Source: DATKPE01 sp035524335 (GTDB lineage Bacteria; Bacteroidota; Ignavibacteria; UBA10030; SZUA-254). From it: a DNA stretch of 64,000 nt. A program made the translations under genes and the position numbers. Positions 46,795 through 55,631 of the stretch are shown here, one piece after another. The notes beneath the pieces were generated by a model. That model saw only the letters and a program-made list of their open reading frames with translations, had not been told where the DNA came from and did not search any database. The stretch's first letter is position 1. Every line of letters begins with the position of its first letter. Location of the stretch: assembly GCA_035524335.1 (NCBI GenBank), contig DATKPE010000008.1:1-64000 (forward strand), written 5' to 3'.

Positions 46795-47451
46795 ATGAAT
46801 TCGCTTACGGAAGAAAATTATCTGAAGGCGGTACTGGCGTTATCCGCCGAAACGGGAAAGGTGAATGTGAATGACCTGTCAATCCGTTTGGGGATAAAAA
46901 TGCCGACCGTTACCCAAATGATGAAGAAGCTTGCGGATAAAAAGCTGGTCCAGTATCAACGTTATAAGCCGATACGCCTCACGGAAACGGGAAAAAAAGA
47001 AGCTGCAATTATTATCCGCAAGCACCGTCTTGCCGAGATGTTTTTAGTCCGGGTCATGGGCTTCGGCTGGGAAGGGGTTCATGAAATTGCGGAACAAGTG
47101 GAGCACATACGATCTCAGATGTTCTTTGAAAAGATCGATGAGATGCTTGGCTTTCCCAAAATAGATCCGCACGGTTCGCCTATACCCGACAAGAACGGAA
47201 AAATTGAATGGAAACACCATGTGAAAATGAGTGATTGTAAGGCAGGCGAAACGGTAAAACTTACGGCAGTACTTGATTCATCCACCGGTTTTTTAAAATT
47301 CCTGAATAGTCGCGGGCTAAAATTAGGCCTGAGAGTGAAAATAATTTCAGTTGAACCTTTTGATGGGACAATGGTGGTCAACCATCGTAAAGGACAATCT
47401 GAAACGCTAAGCCATACAATTTGCGAAAGATTGCTCTGCGAGAAAATATAA
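46795..47451 (+). CDS. DtxR/MntR-family metal-dependent transcriptional regulator
   Basis: This 218-residue repressor of metal uptake binds Mn2+ or Fe2+. An N-terminal winged helix (about 1-65, LTEENYLKAVLALSAETGKV and KMPTVTQMMKKLADKKLV) is followed by the metal-binding dimerisation domain (about 66-140). That domain carries the family signature KHRLAEMFLV, the HEIAEQVEHI helix and FPKIDPHGSPIP. A C-terminal FeoA/SH3-like domain completes it (about 145-218). It likely controls the divergent TonB receptor and perhaps the exbBD-tonB block. The following CDF transporter is 7 bp downstream. Confidence 0.93.
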   Translation: MNSLTEENYLKAVLALSAETGKVNVNDLSIRLGIKMPTVTQMMKKLADKKLVQYQRYKPIRLTETGKKEAAIIIRKHRLAEMFLVRVMGFGWEGVHEIAEQVEHIRSQMFFEKIDEMLGFPKIDPHGSPIPDKNGKIEWKHHVKMSDCKAGETVKLTAVLDSSTGFLKFLNSRGLKLGLRVKIISVEPFDGTMVVNHRKGQSETLSHTICERLLCEKI

Positions 47452-47458
47452 CGGAAGA

Positions 47459-48097
47459 ATGATGGCCCTGACCACCTCAGCACCCGAGGAGACCAGTGTT
47501 GCTCACCTGCAAGCGGGGCGCAGAATTGAATATCTCACCATCGCATGGACTTCCGCCGAGGCTGTCACTGGCATCATCACCGGTTTGCTGGCTGGCAGTG
47601 TTGCGCTCCTTGGCTTCGGCATCGATTCGGTCATTGAGGCAGCCTCAGGCGGGGTGCTGCTTTGGCGGCTGAATGATCTTTCAGGGACGGAAAATCGCGA
47701 GAGAACTGCTCATAGACTTGTTGGTGTCGGTTTTTTCATTCTGGCTGCTTATATCTCATTTGATGCACTTCATGATTTAATCGCCCGCCAAGCTCCGCAC
47801 GCCAGCTACATCGGTATTGCCTACGCAGGGGCTTGCATCGTTGTCATGCCGTTGCTGGCGCGCGCGAAACGTCGTATCGCGATCTCCCTGCAGAGTAACG
47901 CACTCCACGCCGACTCGCACCAGAGTGACATTTGCACCTACCTGTCAGTCATTTTACTCGTGGGACTCGCTCTCAACGCGATGTTGGGATGGTGGTGGGC
48001 TGATCCCGTGGCCGCGTTGTGTATGGTTCCCATCCTTATCCGGGAGGGCTTCAGTGGATTACGCAACGAGTCCTGCAGTCACCACCATCTGTCTTGA
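47459..48097 (+). CDS. Cation diffusion facilitator-like transporter, membrane domain only
   Basis: This 212-residue protein has about five or six membrane segments and the CDF metal-site motifs: GFGIDSVIEAASG in helix 2 (the aspartate pair is modified to one Asp with Glu) and NALHADSHQSD in helix 5 (HxxxD). The cytoplasmic C-terminal domain usual for CDF proteins is absent. It is in an operon with the DtxR/MntR-type regulator 7 bp upstream, so manganese, iron or zinc efflux is likely. Its 3' end overlaps the decayed HTH gene on the other strand by 19 bp. Confidence 0.85.
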   Translation: MMALTTSAPEETSVAHLQAGRRIEYLTIAWTSAEAVTGIITGLLAGSVALLGFGIDSVIEAASGGVLLWRLNDLSGTENRERTAHRLVGVGFFILAAYISFDALHDLIARQAPHASYIGIAYAGACIVVMPLLARAKRRIAISLQSNALHADSHQSDICTYLSVILLVGLALNAMLGWWWADPVAALCMVPILIREGFSGLRNESCSHHHLS

Positions 48098-48534
48098 CCA
48101 ATCAATACCCTGAGACGTTTCTCAAGTGTTGAGAAGTGTCGAATGTGTCTGATCTTCCCCTTCTCCCGCCTTGCAAGCGTTCCCGGACCGATCCCCAATA
48201 CCTTGGCCAATTTCCTCAAGCTCAATCCCTTCTGAATTCTCTGCTGTTTAATCTTCTCTCCAAGGCTGGTTGCGTTGGTTTGCAATGGATCATCGCCGAG
48301 GAATTTGAATACTCCGGGCGGGAATCTGAGACGTGGGTTCGTTCGGTTCTTTTCCCGATTGGTGACTGTTGAGGTGGCTGCGTTGACTCTACGCTCGCCG
48401 TTTTTCTGATGCATCCTGAGGTCAAGTCGACGCTGTCTGAGGTGCTCACCTAGTGATTCGATGCGCTCAGGATAGGCGGGATTACGAGGTTTTGGAGTTT
48501 TACATGTAAGGTGTGTAAATGGCAACGCAACCCT
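48079..48534 (-). pseudogene. Two-HTH (XRE-type) regulator gene, copy B, degenerate
   Basis: The minus strand reads VALPFTHLTCKTPKPRNPAY, SLGEHLRQRRLDLRMHQKNG and then SLGEKIKQQRIQKGLSLRKL, so two tandem HTH domains of about 45 residues each are preserved in one frame. Key tryptophans are arginine here (NREKNRT, ARREKGK). A stretch after HQK reads like a compensated frameshift, and there is no convincing start codon. It is therefore probably a relic. It is the best-preserved of the three copies in terms of frame. Confidence 0.75.
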
Positions 48535-48643
48535 GGAGAGGATCAACCATCTCCGACTAAAAAAAAGGTCTGGAACATGGATCAGGAATATATTACATTC
48601 ACTCAATCTTCATCTAACACATTCACGCCAAAAGGAAAATTAA

Positions 48644-48787
48644 ATGAACCGGCATAGTATGATATTTGTTTTTGTTTGCATCAGCTGCATTCTCACGACT
48701 GGGTATGCAGCCGACAAGAAGATTACAAAAAAACAGGCCCCATTCGGGGGCAGGTCACTACAACTTGCACCTTTTTCTCTTATCTAA
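48644..48787 (+). CDS. Possible 47-residue secreted peptide or truncated gene
   Basis: The reading begins MNRHSMIFVFVCISCILTTG and has a plausible signal peptide cleaved near YAAD, with a lysine-rich mature part (KKITKKQAP). AAAGGAAAA precedes the ATG. It lies between the HTH relic and the Crp/Fnr gene. It could be the remnant of a larger exported protein cut by recombination at the block boundary. Confidence 0.35.
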   Translation: MNRHSMIFVFVCISCILTTGYAADKKITKKQAPFGGRSLQLAPFSLI

Positions 48788-48826
48788 TAAATTAGGCCGA
48801 TAAACTAGAAACATGAAAAAGGATCA

Positions 48827-49411
48827 ATGCACGAATCGCTTATACAGTACATCAGGAGCCAATCGGCAACTCCACTTGCCAGCAAAGACATCGACCTCCT
48901 GAAGAAGACCTTTATTCCGAAGAAATTCCGAAAGAGACAGTATTTCTTGCAGGAGGGTGAGGTATGTGTGTACGGGGCCTTCATTGTAAAAGGGGCAATG
49001 CGTAAATACACTGTTGATGAGAAAGGTGAAGAACACATTGTGGAATTGCTCATTGAAAACTGGTGGGCAAACGACAGAGAAAGCCAAATAAAAGAAGTTC
49101 CCTCCAGATATTTTATCGATTGTTGGGAGGATACTGACGCATTGCTTACTACAAAACAGAGTATGTATGATCTCATTGATCGTATCCCAGCCTTAAAAGA
49201 ATGGAGAGCAAAGATATCGGAGAACTACCATATAGCTAGTCAAAAAAGAATTAATGATGCGATTAGCCTTTCAGCCGAGCAACGTTACCACGAGCTTGAA
49301 AAGACCTATCCGGAATTCATCCAGCGTTTCCCGCAACACATCATCGCTTCCTACCTCGGTATCACTAAAGAAACACTTAGCCGTATCCGACATCAGGCAG
49401 CAAAAAAATAG
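48827..49411 (+). CDS. Crp/Fnr-family transcriptional regulator with FNR-type recognition helix
   Basis: This 194-residue regulator has an N-terminal cyclic-nucleotide-binding-like beta-roll (about 20-115, FLQEGEVCVYGAFIVKGAMR), a dimer helix and a C-terminal HTH (about 145-194). The recognition helix ITKETLSRIRHQ has the E--SR pattern that reads TTGAT in FNR, rather than the RE--R pattern of CRP. It lacks the N-terminal cysteine cluster of oxygen-sensing FNR, so the signal is unknown. FNR-type boxes occur upstream of the 49,626 and 55,781 genes. It is the probable local regulator of this block. Confidence 0.9.
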   Translation: MHESLIQYIRSQSATPLASKDIDLLKKTFIPKKFRKRQYFLQEGEVCVYGAFIVKGAMRKYTVDEKGEEHIVELLIENWWANDRESQIKEVPSRYFIDCWEDTDALLTTKQSMYDLIDRIPALKEWRAKISENYHIASQKRINDAISLSAEQRYHELEKTYPEFIQRFPQHIIASYLGITKETLSRIRHQAAKK

Positions 49412-49505
49412 CGCCCCTACTCACACCGCCGGCCCCTTCCTTCCTCGTATTTTTCTTTCCATTTCTTAATCCGTTTCCTACTCTCTGTTTTCCAGCAAAT
49501 GCGAG

Positions 49506-49576
49506 ACGTTGATTTTTATCAACGTTTTTTTTTGGCATTTGTCATCGTTTTTCTCCCTCCCGTTGATGTAGATTGA
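49506..49576 (+). promoter_or_regulatory. FNR-box promoter 1 (upstream of isochorismatase operon)
   Basis: A perfect palindrome ACGTTGAT-TTTT-ATCAACGT (49,506-49,525) contains TTGAT-N4-ATCAA. A -7-like TAGATTGA (49,569-49,576) follows with centres 57 bp apart. The intervening GCATT..TCATCGTTTTT is also shared with promoter 2 at 55,632. The isochorismatase gene starts 49 bp downstream. Confidence 0.78.
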
Positions 49577-49625
49577 ACTAAAGTTTTAAACACAAATCAC
49601 ATACATCAAAAATCAAGGAGATCTT

Positions 49626-50249
49626 ATGGATAAATCATTTTTAGAACCGTTCACTCCGGAGAATACCACCATTATGATGGTTGACTACTCCTCAGGATTT
49701 GTGAACAGCTTCCGTTCACACAACACGAACGAACACATTACAGCTACCGTGGCATTGGCAAAAACTGCCCTGGGGCTTAAATCAGGTTTGGTTGTCAATT
49801 TAGGTGCAGGACAAACGCCTTACCCGCAACTTGTTCAGGCGTTGGGAAAACATCCTATTATTTATCGCGGAGGAGAATACAATGCCTTCGACAATGCCGG
49901 AGTAAGAAAAGCGGTTGAAGCAACCGGCCGCAAGAGCCTTGCTATCGCAGGAATTTCTACCGATGGTTGTGTTATTCAAACAGTGCTTGGTGCTATGCGG
50001 CTTGGCTATAGGGTTGCAATTGTTGAAGATGCAACCGCAGGTCTTACAATTGAGGCACATCAAATTTCTGTTCGCAGAATGGTACAGGCAGGCGCAATCC
50101 CGGTGAGCTGGCTCGCGCTCGCTACCGAGTTTCAAATGAACTGGGAAAGAAAAGATACAGCACAAGCGTATTTCGGTTTGATTGCAGAGGCTGCCCCCGG
50201 GTTGACTATGAGCATTCAAGCAGAACACGCAGCATCTGAACGCAAATAG
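49626..50249 (+). CDS. Isochorismatase-fold hydrolase, YcaC-like (first copy)
   Basis: This 207-residue cytoplasmic cysteine hydrolase has the acid in MMVDYSSGF, the nucleophile Cys in GISTDGCVIQTVLGAM, and the NAFDN segment seen in YcaC-type proteins (NAWDN). The DATAGLTIEAHQISVRRM region matches the same group. The usual catalytic lysine lies in a region I cannot align reliably. YcaC-type substrates are uncertain, perhaps amides or imides. It is the first gene of an operon that continues with GYD, MBL, a second YcaC-like hydrolase and a porin, under FNR-box promoter 1. Confidence 0.88.
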   Translation: MDKSFLEPFTPENTTIMMVDYSSGFVNSFRSHNTNEHITATVALAKTALGLKSGLVVNLGAGQTPYPQLVQALGKHPIIYRGGEYNAFDNAGVRKAVEATGRKSLAIAGISTDGCVIQTVLGAMRLGYRVAIVEDATAGLTIEAHQISVRRMVQAGAIPVSWLALATEFQMNWERKDTAQAYFGLIAEAAPGLTMSIQAEHAASERK

Positions 50250-50269
50250 GCCAAAACGATAGAAAATGT

Positions 50270-50602
50270 ATGCCGCAGTTTCTGATCCAATTTAGTTATG
50301 CATCGCGCTCCATAAGGGGCATGGTTGAGAGGCCGGAAGCAGACCGCGTTGCTCAAGCTTCAGCAATGGTTGCATCCCTGGGGGGAAAGCTGCTTGGCTA
50401 CTGGTTCGCTTTCGGCCATTTCGATGGAGTAGTACTGATGGACGCGCCAGACCATAATGTAGCTGCTGCGGTTACTATGGCAATCGGCGCCACAGGAGAA
50501 GTATCCCGCATCGAAACGACAGTCCTTCTCACCATGGAAGAAGCGCACAAAGCGTTGAGCAATGCCGCCTCTGCCACTCATTTGCCCCCCGGGGAGAAAT
50601 GA
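50270..50602 (+). CDS. GYD domain protein
   Basis: This 110-residue protein of the GYD family (dimeric alpha-beta barrel type) begins FLIQFSYASRSIRGMVERPE and includes LGGKLLGYWFAFGHFDGVVL and the typical PDHNVAAAVTMAIGATGEVS. GYD proteins are small, widespread and functionally uncharacterised, often beside hydrolases and oxidative-stress genes. Its stop overlaps the start of the MBL hydrolase gene (ATGA), so the two are coupled. Confidence 0.82.
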   Translation: MPQFLIQFSYASRSIRGMVERPEADRVAQASAMVASLGGKLLGYWFAFGHFDGVVLMDAPDHNVAAAVTMAIGATGEVSRIETTVLLTMEEAHKALSNAASATHLPPGEK

Positions 50603-51504
50603 AACCGATGAACACGGAAATGCACCAAATCAAAGCCCCGATTGTAGATATCACTGCAATCAAAGAAATCACTGAAGGCGTGTTTGTCATACCCGACTCT
50701 GATCATACCTTGCTCGTGCCAAACATCGGGATCATTGTCGGATCAAAAGCTACACTCGTGATTGACACAGGCTTTGGTTCAGAAAATGCGCGCGCTGTCA
50801 TCCAAAAGGCGAAACAACTCAGTGGCGGGCGCGAGATATTTCTCACCCACACTCATTGCCATCCTGAGCATGGCTTTGGCGCCAATGTCATTGCCGGAGA
50901 AGTAACACTACTCTACAACGGAGCACAGTGGATCGAGCTGCAAGAAAAAGGCGCCACCCTCCTGCAACTGTTCAGGAATCAGATCCCTCCGCTCGCTCCA
51001 ATGCTCAATGGGGTCGAATTCGTACGCCCCAACATCCTATACGCGGGTTCATTACTACTGAATCTTGGCGGCCGCCTCATTGTAGAGTTTGTCGAATTCG
51101 GAGGGGCTCATTCACGAGGCGATCAGGTGATCTTCATTCGTGGGGAATCTTCAGTGCTGTTCACCGGCGACTTAGTAGAGGAGGGCTACTTTGGAATACT
51201 TGGAGACCACGAATCTCACGTAATTCCATGGATTGAACGGCTGAAGGGGCTCGATCGACTCGATCCTAATTTCGTTGTACCAGGACATGGCCATGCGGGG
51301 GGAAGAGAGTTGATCACAAACTATCAAATATACTTTGAGCTTGCCAAACATCGTGTTAATGAATTCCGGGCAGCGGGCAAGTTATCAGAGTCCGAAATAG
51401 TAGAAAAGGTAGCCTCTGAGTTGCTCGATCTGCACCCTGATTGGGGGAACCGGGACTGGGCCAAAAAAGCTGTCATAGATCTCTCTTGGCCGGCTCGCAA
51501 CTGA
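50599..51504 (+). CDS. Metallo-beta-lactamase-fold hydrolase with HxHxEH motif
   Basis: This 301-residue cytoplasmic hydrolase of the MBL fold has metal ligands in THTHCHPEH (the usual Asp of HxHxDH is Glu), H in GGAHSRGD, D in LFTGDLVEEG and H in VPGHGHAGG. Family members cleave thioesters, sulfate or other esters and lactones; the N-terminal IGIIVGSKATLVIDTGFGSE resembles SoxH/quinoprotein-relay proteins. No C-terminal fusion. It is translationally coupled to the GYD gene and 120 bp upstream of the exported YcaC-like hydrolase gene. Confidence 0.88.
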   Translation: MKPMNTEMHQIKAPIVDITAIKEITEGVFVIPDSDHTLLVPNIGIIVGSKATLVIDTGFGSENARAVIQKAKQLSGGREIFLTHTHCHPEHGFGANVIAGEVTLLYNGAQWIELQEKGATLLQLFRNQIPPLAPMLNGVEFVRPNILYAGSLLLNLGGRLIVEFVEFGGAHSRGDQVIFIRGESSVLFTGDLVEEGYFGILGDHESHVIPWIERLKGLDRLDPNFVVPGHGHAGGRELITNYQIYFELAKHRVNEFRAAGKLSESEIVEKVASELLDLHPDWGNRDWAKKAVIDLSWPARN

Positions 51505-51624
51505 TTTCACTCAGATCAACAATTCAACCAAATGGTGAACTGGCGAATTATGAAAATGCGATGAAGTCGGACCGAGGTTTTTTTGAAGACCCGCAGGGAA
51601 CAACTACAAAGAAAGGAGAAACAC

Positions 51625-52359
51625 ATGTCAAAGCTATACAGATGGCTGATCGTATCGTTGGTAATACTTGTTGTAGCTCCCCCTCATGAGGGGAAAAGCC
51701 AGCAGCGCGTGGCAAGTCCGACCGTTCGGAATCAGGTCAAAGACCATTTGCTCACACCCAAGAACTGCGCGTTGCTCATCATCGATTACCAACCGATTGC
51801 GGTAGGCTCAATTCAATCTATGGATCGTCACGAGATGGTTGAAAACATTGTGCGTGTGGCCAGGACTGCCAAAGCATATGGCATTCCGATCATCCTTTCA
51901 ACGACCGGTGTGAATACGGTCGGCAATAAACCAACGATCCCGGAGTTACAAGCAGTGCTCGGCGATATTAAGGCGATAGACCGAACCACGCTCAATGCAT
52001 GGGAAGATCCGGCATTCGTGGCAGCCGTCAAAGCCACAGGTCGCCGGAAACTCGTCATGACAGCGCTGTGGACGGAAGTGTGTCTCGAATTCCCTGCGCT
52101 CGACGCTCTGAAGGAGGGTTATGAGGTTTACCCAGTCGTTGACGCCGTCGGTGGCACTTCGGTAGAAGCACACAGGGCGGGACTGGAACGCATATACCAG
52201 GCAGGTGGTCATCCGACAGGCTGGGTACAATTCATCAGCGAGCTGCAACGCGATACACGAAGGAGTGAAACGATGAAGCCATTTATGGAGATTCTGTTTG
52301 ATCCTCATGTCCCGTTTGTTCGTGCCGCACAGCAGGCAGATTCGAGTGGAACGCATTAA
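51625..52359 (+). CDS. Exported isochorismatase-fold hydrolase, YcaC-like (second copy)
   Basis: This is a 244-residue protein; I start at 51,625, where GGAG precedes ATG, which gives a signal peptide (MSKLYRWLIVSLVILVVAPP). The mature part has the acid in LLIIDYQPIA, NAWEDPAF and the nucleophile Cys in TALWTEVCLEFPALDAL, all close to YcaC-type hydrolases. Its periplasmic location contrasts with the cytoplasmic first copy. So one enzyme could act on the substrate before import and one after. It lies 9 bp before the porin gene. Confidence 0.86.
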   Translation: MSKLYRWLIVSLVILVVAPPHEGKSQQRVASPTVRNQVKDHLLTPKNCALLIIDYQPIAVGSIQSMDRHEMVENIVRVARTAKAYGIPIILSTTGVNTVGNKPTIPELQAVLGDIKAIDRTTLNAWEDPAFVAAVKATGRRKLVMTALWTEVCLEFPALDALKEGYEVYPVVDAVGGTSVEAHRAGLERIYQAGGHPTGWVQFISELQRDTRRSETMKPFMEILFDPHVPFVRAAQQADSSGTH

Positions 52360-52368
52360 GGAGGTGTG

Positions 52369-53793
52369 ATGAACGCAACGACACGCTGCATTTGCCTTGC
52401 TGTGGTTGCGGTTCTTCTCCTTACCGCTACTATGGATGAGCTTTCGGCACAGGTAACTGAGTCGGGACAAAATGCTCCCGAAAATCCGGAGCGTCCTGAG
52501 ATTAATTGGCATTATCGTTGGCAGGAGGATTGGTCTATTCTGTCCGATACCACACTCCGCACCGACCCCTTCGACCTTATCAAGTACATCCGGATTGGCC
52601 CAAATCCGCAATCGTATCTCTCGCTTGGAGCCACGATTCGGGAACGATTCGAGTCGGTATCTTACAGACTCGGGCTTTTTCAGCCCGACGATTACCTTAT
52701 CGACCGGACGCAGTTGCACGCCGACTTGCACCTCGGCACATATCTCAGGATTTTCACTCAGGTTGTTGATGCACGGGCTTTTGGAAAAACACTCGTTGGG
52801 CCAATTGATCAGGACCGCCTGGATCTTGAGCAGGCCTTCGCCTCTTTCACGCTTCCGGTCGGAACAGACAAATTCACGATCACTGCTGGGCGACAGGAGC
52901 CCAAACTTGATTTGCAACGCTTTGCTGATATTCGCGATGGTCCCAACGTGCGCCAACCGTTCAATTCTGTTGCAGCCGATTACACAAGCAAGAACTGGCA
53001 AGCGGTAGGCTTCTACAGCCAGCCGGTTTTCACCGTCGACGAAAAACTATTTGACGATTTCAGCAACAACCACTTCACCATCAGTGGTGTTCGCTTTGAG
53101 CATTATAATGTCGGGCCCGGAACGCTGTCGCTGTTCGCAGCACAGCTACGCAACGATAACGCCTTCTATTTAATCGAAGCGGGAAGTGAACGGCGGAATG
53201 TCCTCGACATGCGTTACACAGGACGATCAGCCGGATGGGATTGGGACGTGGAGGGCATGGACCAGTGGGGCGACATCGAAACCAAAAACATTAACGCATG
53301 GGGAGTCGGCGGTCTAATCGGCTACTCATGGACGACCCACCCTTGGTCACCAAGGCTTGGACTTCAGATTGACGCCGCCTCAGGGACTGACAATCCGAAC
53401 GGCAACACGTTAGGAACTTTCAACCCGCTTTTCCCAAGTGGCTTCTATGAACTCCTCGCTGGCTACCCTGGCTACGCCAATTTCGTACACTTGAAGTTGT
53501 CGGTGCGGATGCTTCCTCTGAAAACGCTCTCAGTACTGCTCACTACTGGCTCCATGTGGCGCGAGACGACAGCCGATGCGGTGTACCTTCTGCCAGTGAT
53601 CCCCATTTTGGGGACAGCTGGCACCGGCAACGCGTACTCGGGCTCTTATTACCAAGTGCGATTCGACTGGACGATCTCTCCCCATCTGGCAAGCGCCATT
53701 GACGCAGAGTACTTCGCGCACAGCCAATCGCTTCACCAGGCGGGCGCAAGCAATGGTCGCTTTGTTGGAGGAGAACTCCGATTTGGAATCTGA
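52369..53793 (+). CDS. Alginate-export-type outer-membrane porin
   Basis: This protein of about 474 residues starts at the ATG at 52,369 (AGGAGG upstream) and has a signal peptide ending at ELSAQ. It has the alginate_exp barrel hallmarks: RTQLHADLHLGTYLRIFTQV, the conserved FTITAGRQEPKLDLQRFADI segment, and the barrel end GRFVGGELRFGI. Family members (AlgE-like) form an anion-selective channel; many homologues are not alginate-linked and sit in catabolic or detoxification loci. No alginate-synthesis gene is present, so here it probably moves an aromatic or acidic substrate. Confidence 0.88.
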   Translation: MNATTRCICLAVVAVLLLTATMDELSAQVTESGQNAPENPERPEINWHYRWQEDWSILSDTTLRTDPFDLIKYIRIGPNPQSYLSLGATIRERFESVSYRLGLFQPDDYLIDRTQLHADLHLGTYLRIFTQVVDARAFGKTLVGPIDQDRLDLEQAFASFTLPVGTDKFTITAGRQEPKLDLQRFADIRDGPNVRQPFNSVAADYTSKNWQAVGFYSQPVFTVDEKLFDDFSNNHFTISGVRFEHYNVGPGTLSLFAAQLRNDNAFYLIEAGSERRNVLDMRYTGRSAGWDWDVEGMDQWGDIETKNINAWGVGGLIGYSWTTHPWSPRLGLQIDAASGTDNPNGNTLGTFNPLFPSGFYELLAGYPGYANFVHLKLSVRMLPLKTLSVLLTTGSMWRETTADAVYLLPVIPILGTAGTGNAYSGSYYQVRFDWTISPHLASAIDAEYFAHSQSLHQAGASNGRFVGGELRFGI

Positions 53794-53820
53794 ATTTACT
53801 AACTATCAATTTATTTGTAT

Positions 53821-54531
53821 ATGGATAAACTGATTATCGATTGGTCGCATATACCGACCTATACAACCATCATGGGCATTTGTGCAGGTAGTTCTCTTAT
53901 TTCCATATCAAGCGTGGGAAAGAAACTCTTGAGGAAGGAACTAAACCCCGCAGGTTGGTCGCTTAATTTTACAGCCTTGGGTAGTGTGCTTTTGGTGACG
54001 GGGGCACATATGACGCTCACTTGGCCACTGGCAATACCCTTCGACAATATCGTCTTTGGTGAAACTTCATTTGCGCTTGGGGTATTGAATCTTGTTTTGG
54101 CATTTTATTTATGGAAGAGACGAGCCGCCTTGAATGACCCGTATAGTGTGCCTATACATATTGTCAGCAAAGAGCTTTCTCCTTTCAGGATTGTGCTGGT
54201 AGGGTTGGGACTCGGGATTATCTCGATTGGTTGCGCGGCATTCCAATTCAGATTTTTCATTGCTCCTCCACAAGAGCCGATTGGGGGAGATGTTGCGTCT
54301 ACATTTCCTGTCGCAGAAAATGTGGTCATATCATCTATCTTTCTTTGTGTCGGTTTGGCTGCCCTGCTGACGACCGTATTCTTGTCGGACTATAGCGAAG
54401 GCAAAGGTGTTATAAAATGGTATCATAAAGCAAACTACGTTTTACTTCAGGTTACTGGATGTTTTTTTCTGATTTCAGGCGCCATTGTTTATTACACCCA
54501 CATCGGATTAATCATCCACACCATGAAATAA
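53821..54531 (+). CDS. DUF981-family integral membrane protein
   Basis: This protein of about 236 residues starts at the ATG at 53,821 and has six or seven membrane helices: TYTTIMGICAGSSLIS, GWSLNFTALGSVLLVTGAHM, VFGETSFALGVLNLVLAFYL, IVLVGLGLGIISIGC and others. GAHMTLTWPL and GETSFALG are typical of DUF981 proteins of unknown function. It has no catalytic motif. It follows the porin by 27 bp and ends before the VOC gene, whose own RBS (GAGGA) follows a 114-bp gap. Confidence 0.75.
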   Translation: MDKLIIDWSHIPTYTTIMGICAGSSLISISSVGKKLLRKELNPAGWSLNFTALGSVLLVTGAHMTLTWPLAIPFDNIVFGETSFALGVLNLVLAFYLWKRRAALNDPYSVPIHIVSKELSPFRIVLVGLGLGIISIGCAAFQFRFFIAPPQEPIGGDVASTFPVAENVVISSIFLCVGLAALLTTVFLSDYSEGKGVIKWYHKANYVLLQVTGCFFLISGAIVYYTHIGLIIHTMK

Positions 54532-54645
54532 ATACAACAGTTAAAGAGCTCAAATATTATGCAATGATATTTGTCGAAATGTTTTTCAACTCTTGTACGA
54601 TGTTAATTTGTACCTAAGTATAAAAAATGAAGAGGATTTAATAAT

Positions 54646-55506
54646 ATGGAATTCATCACATTTGGCCCGGTGCATTTAAATGTTACCGACTTGGACAAGT
54701 CAATTCATTTCTATCGTAATATCGCGGGGATGCAGGTGAGAAAATCCGGCAACCCAACTCATGTAGGCACGTCGGAGCGAACACTTCTAGTGCTGCATTC
54801 TGATGCAAAAACTCCTTTTAGAAAACGGCACAGCGGACTTTACCATGTTGCCATTCACATACCGACTGAACGAGAACTTGCGCAGGTGCTTATTCGCTTG
54901 AACACAAAGGGGTGGAAGGTCGGACCGACGGACCACATTATAGCCAAGTCACTCTATGTACACGACCCTGACGAAATCCTTATTGAGCTTGCAGTTGAAA
55001 CTCCAAACAGAGTTGTTGAATACAAAATCTCCGATTTTGATTTGAAAGTAATCGATGATAAAGGCCGTCTAAGAAGCCCGATTGAGCCGTTAGATGTTCA
55101 GGAACTGCTTTCTCATTTGACTGACAATAATACCGGAGCATCGTTCCCTGAAAAAGCAATAGTTGGACATCTGAATCTTCATGTGCCTAATCTTCAGAGT
55201 GCTTATGACTTCTACAGAAATATTGGCTTCACCGAGCATTTCAATTTGCCCCGTCAGGGCTGGGGAGATTTGGGAGCGGGCGGAATTGTTGACCATCGAA
55301 TTGCAGTAAATGTTTGGGCTGGCGTCAATGCACCGCAAGCACCGGCAGGGACAGCGGGATTGAAATACTTCATCTTGAAGTATGACACAAAGGACCGTCT
55401 CAACAGAGCATTGCATAGCCTTGCGATATCAGAGACGAAAGATGAAAGCTATTTAGTTGATGACCCGGCCGGGAATAAAATCATACTGTCATTAAACAAC
55501 AGTTGA
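54646..55506 (+). CDS. Two-domain VOC dioxygenase, CatE-like (catechol 2,3-dioxygenase type)
   Basis: This 286-residue protein has two VOC domains (about 4-125 and 165-286). It aligns by eye over its length with Bacillus CatE (YfiE): GLYHVAIHIP, LYVHDPDEILIELA, VGHLNLHVPNLQSAYDFYRN and NVWAGVNAPQAP match corresponding segments. H in GPVHLNV, H in LYHVAIH and E in LIELAVE give the N-terminal domain a complete 2His-1Glu site. CatE cleaves catechol and protects from quinones. The DoxX gene that follows is the partner order seen in catDE. Glyoxalase is the alternative. Confidence 0.85.
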   Translation: MEFITFGPVHLNVTDLDKSIHFYRNIAGMQVRKSGNPTHVGTSERTLLVLHSDAKTPFRKRHSGLYHVAIHIPTERELAQVLIRLNTKGWKVGPTDHIIAKSLYVHDPDEILIELAVETPNRVVEYKISDFDLKVIDDKGRLRSPIEPLDVQELLSHLTDNNTGASFPEKAIVGHLNLHVPNLQSAYDFYRNIGFTEHFNLPRQGWGDLGAGGIVDHRIAVNVWAGVNAPQAPAGTAGLKYFILKYDTKDRLNRALHSLAISETKDESYLVDDPAGNKIILSLNNS

Positions 55507-55631
55507 TGCCATTTAAAAATGCAGCAGTGCAAAAATAGTTTCCCACTCAAGCCCAAGCCTGCTTCTACCCTCGTTATCGTATTTGCACCTCTTTCTCCGT
55601 CTCCAGCCGTCATATTCAACGCGAATACTAG

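Noticed and set aside
48644..48787. Bacteriocin or toxin peptide
   Set aside because: Signal-like and lysine-rich, but with no immunity gene, double-glycine leader or cysteine pattern; a truncated exported protein is as likely.
52369..53793. Alginate biosynthesis locus
   Set aside because: Only the porin family name suggests alginate; no polymerase, epimerase or lyase gene is present.
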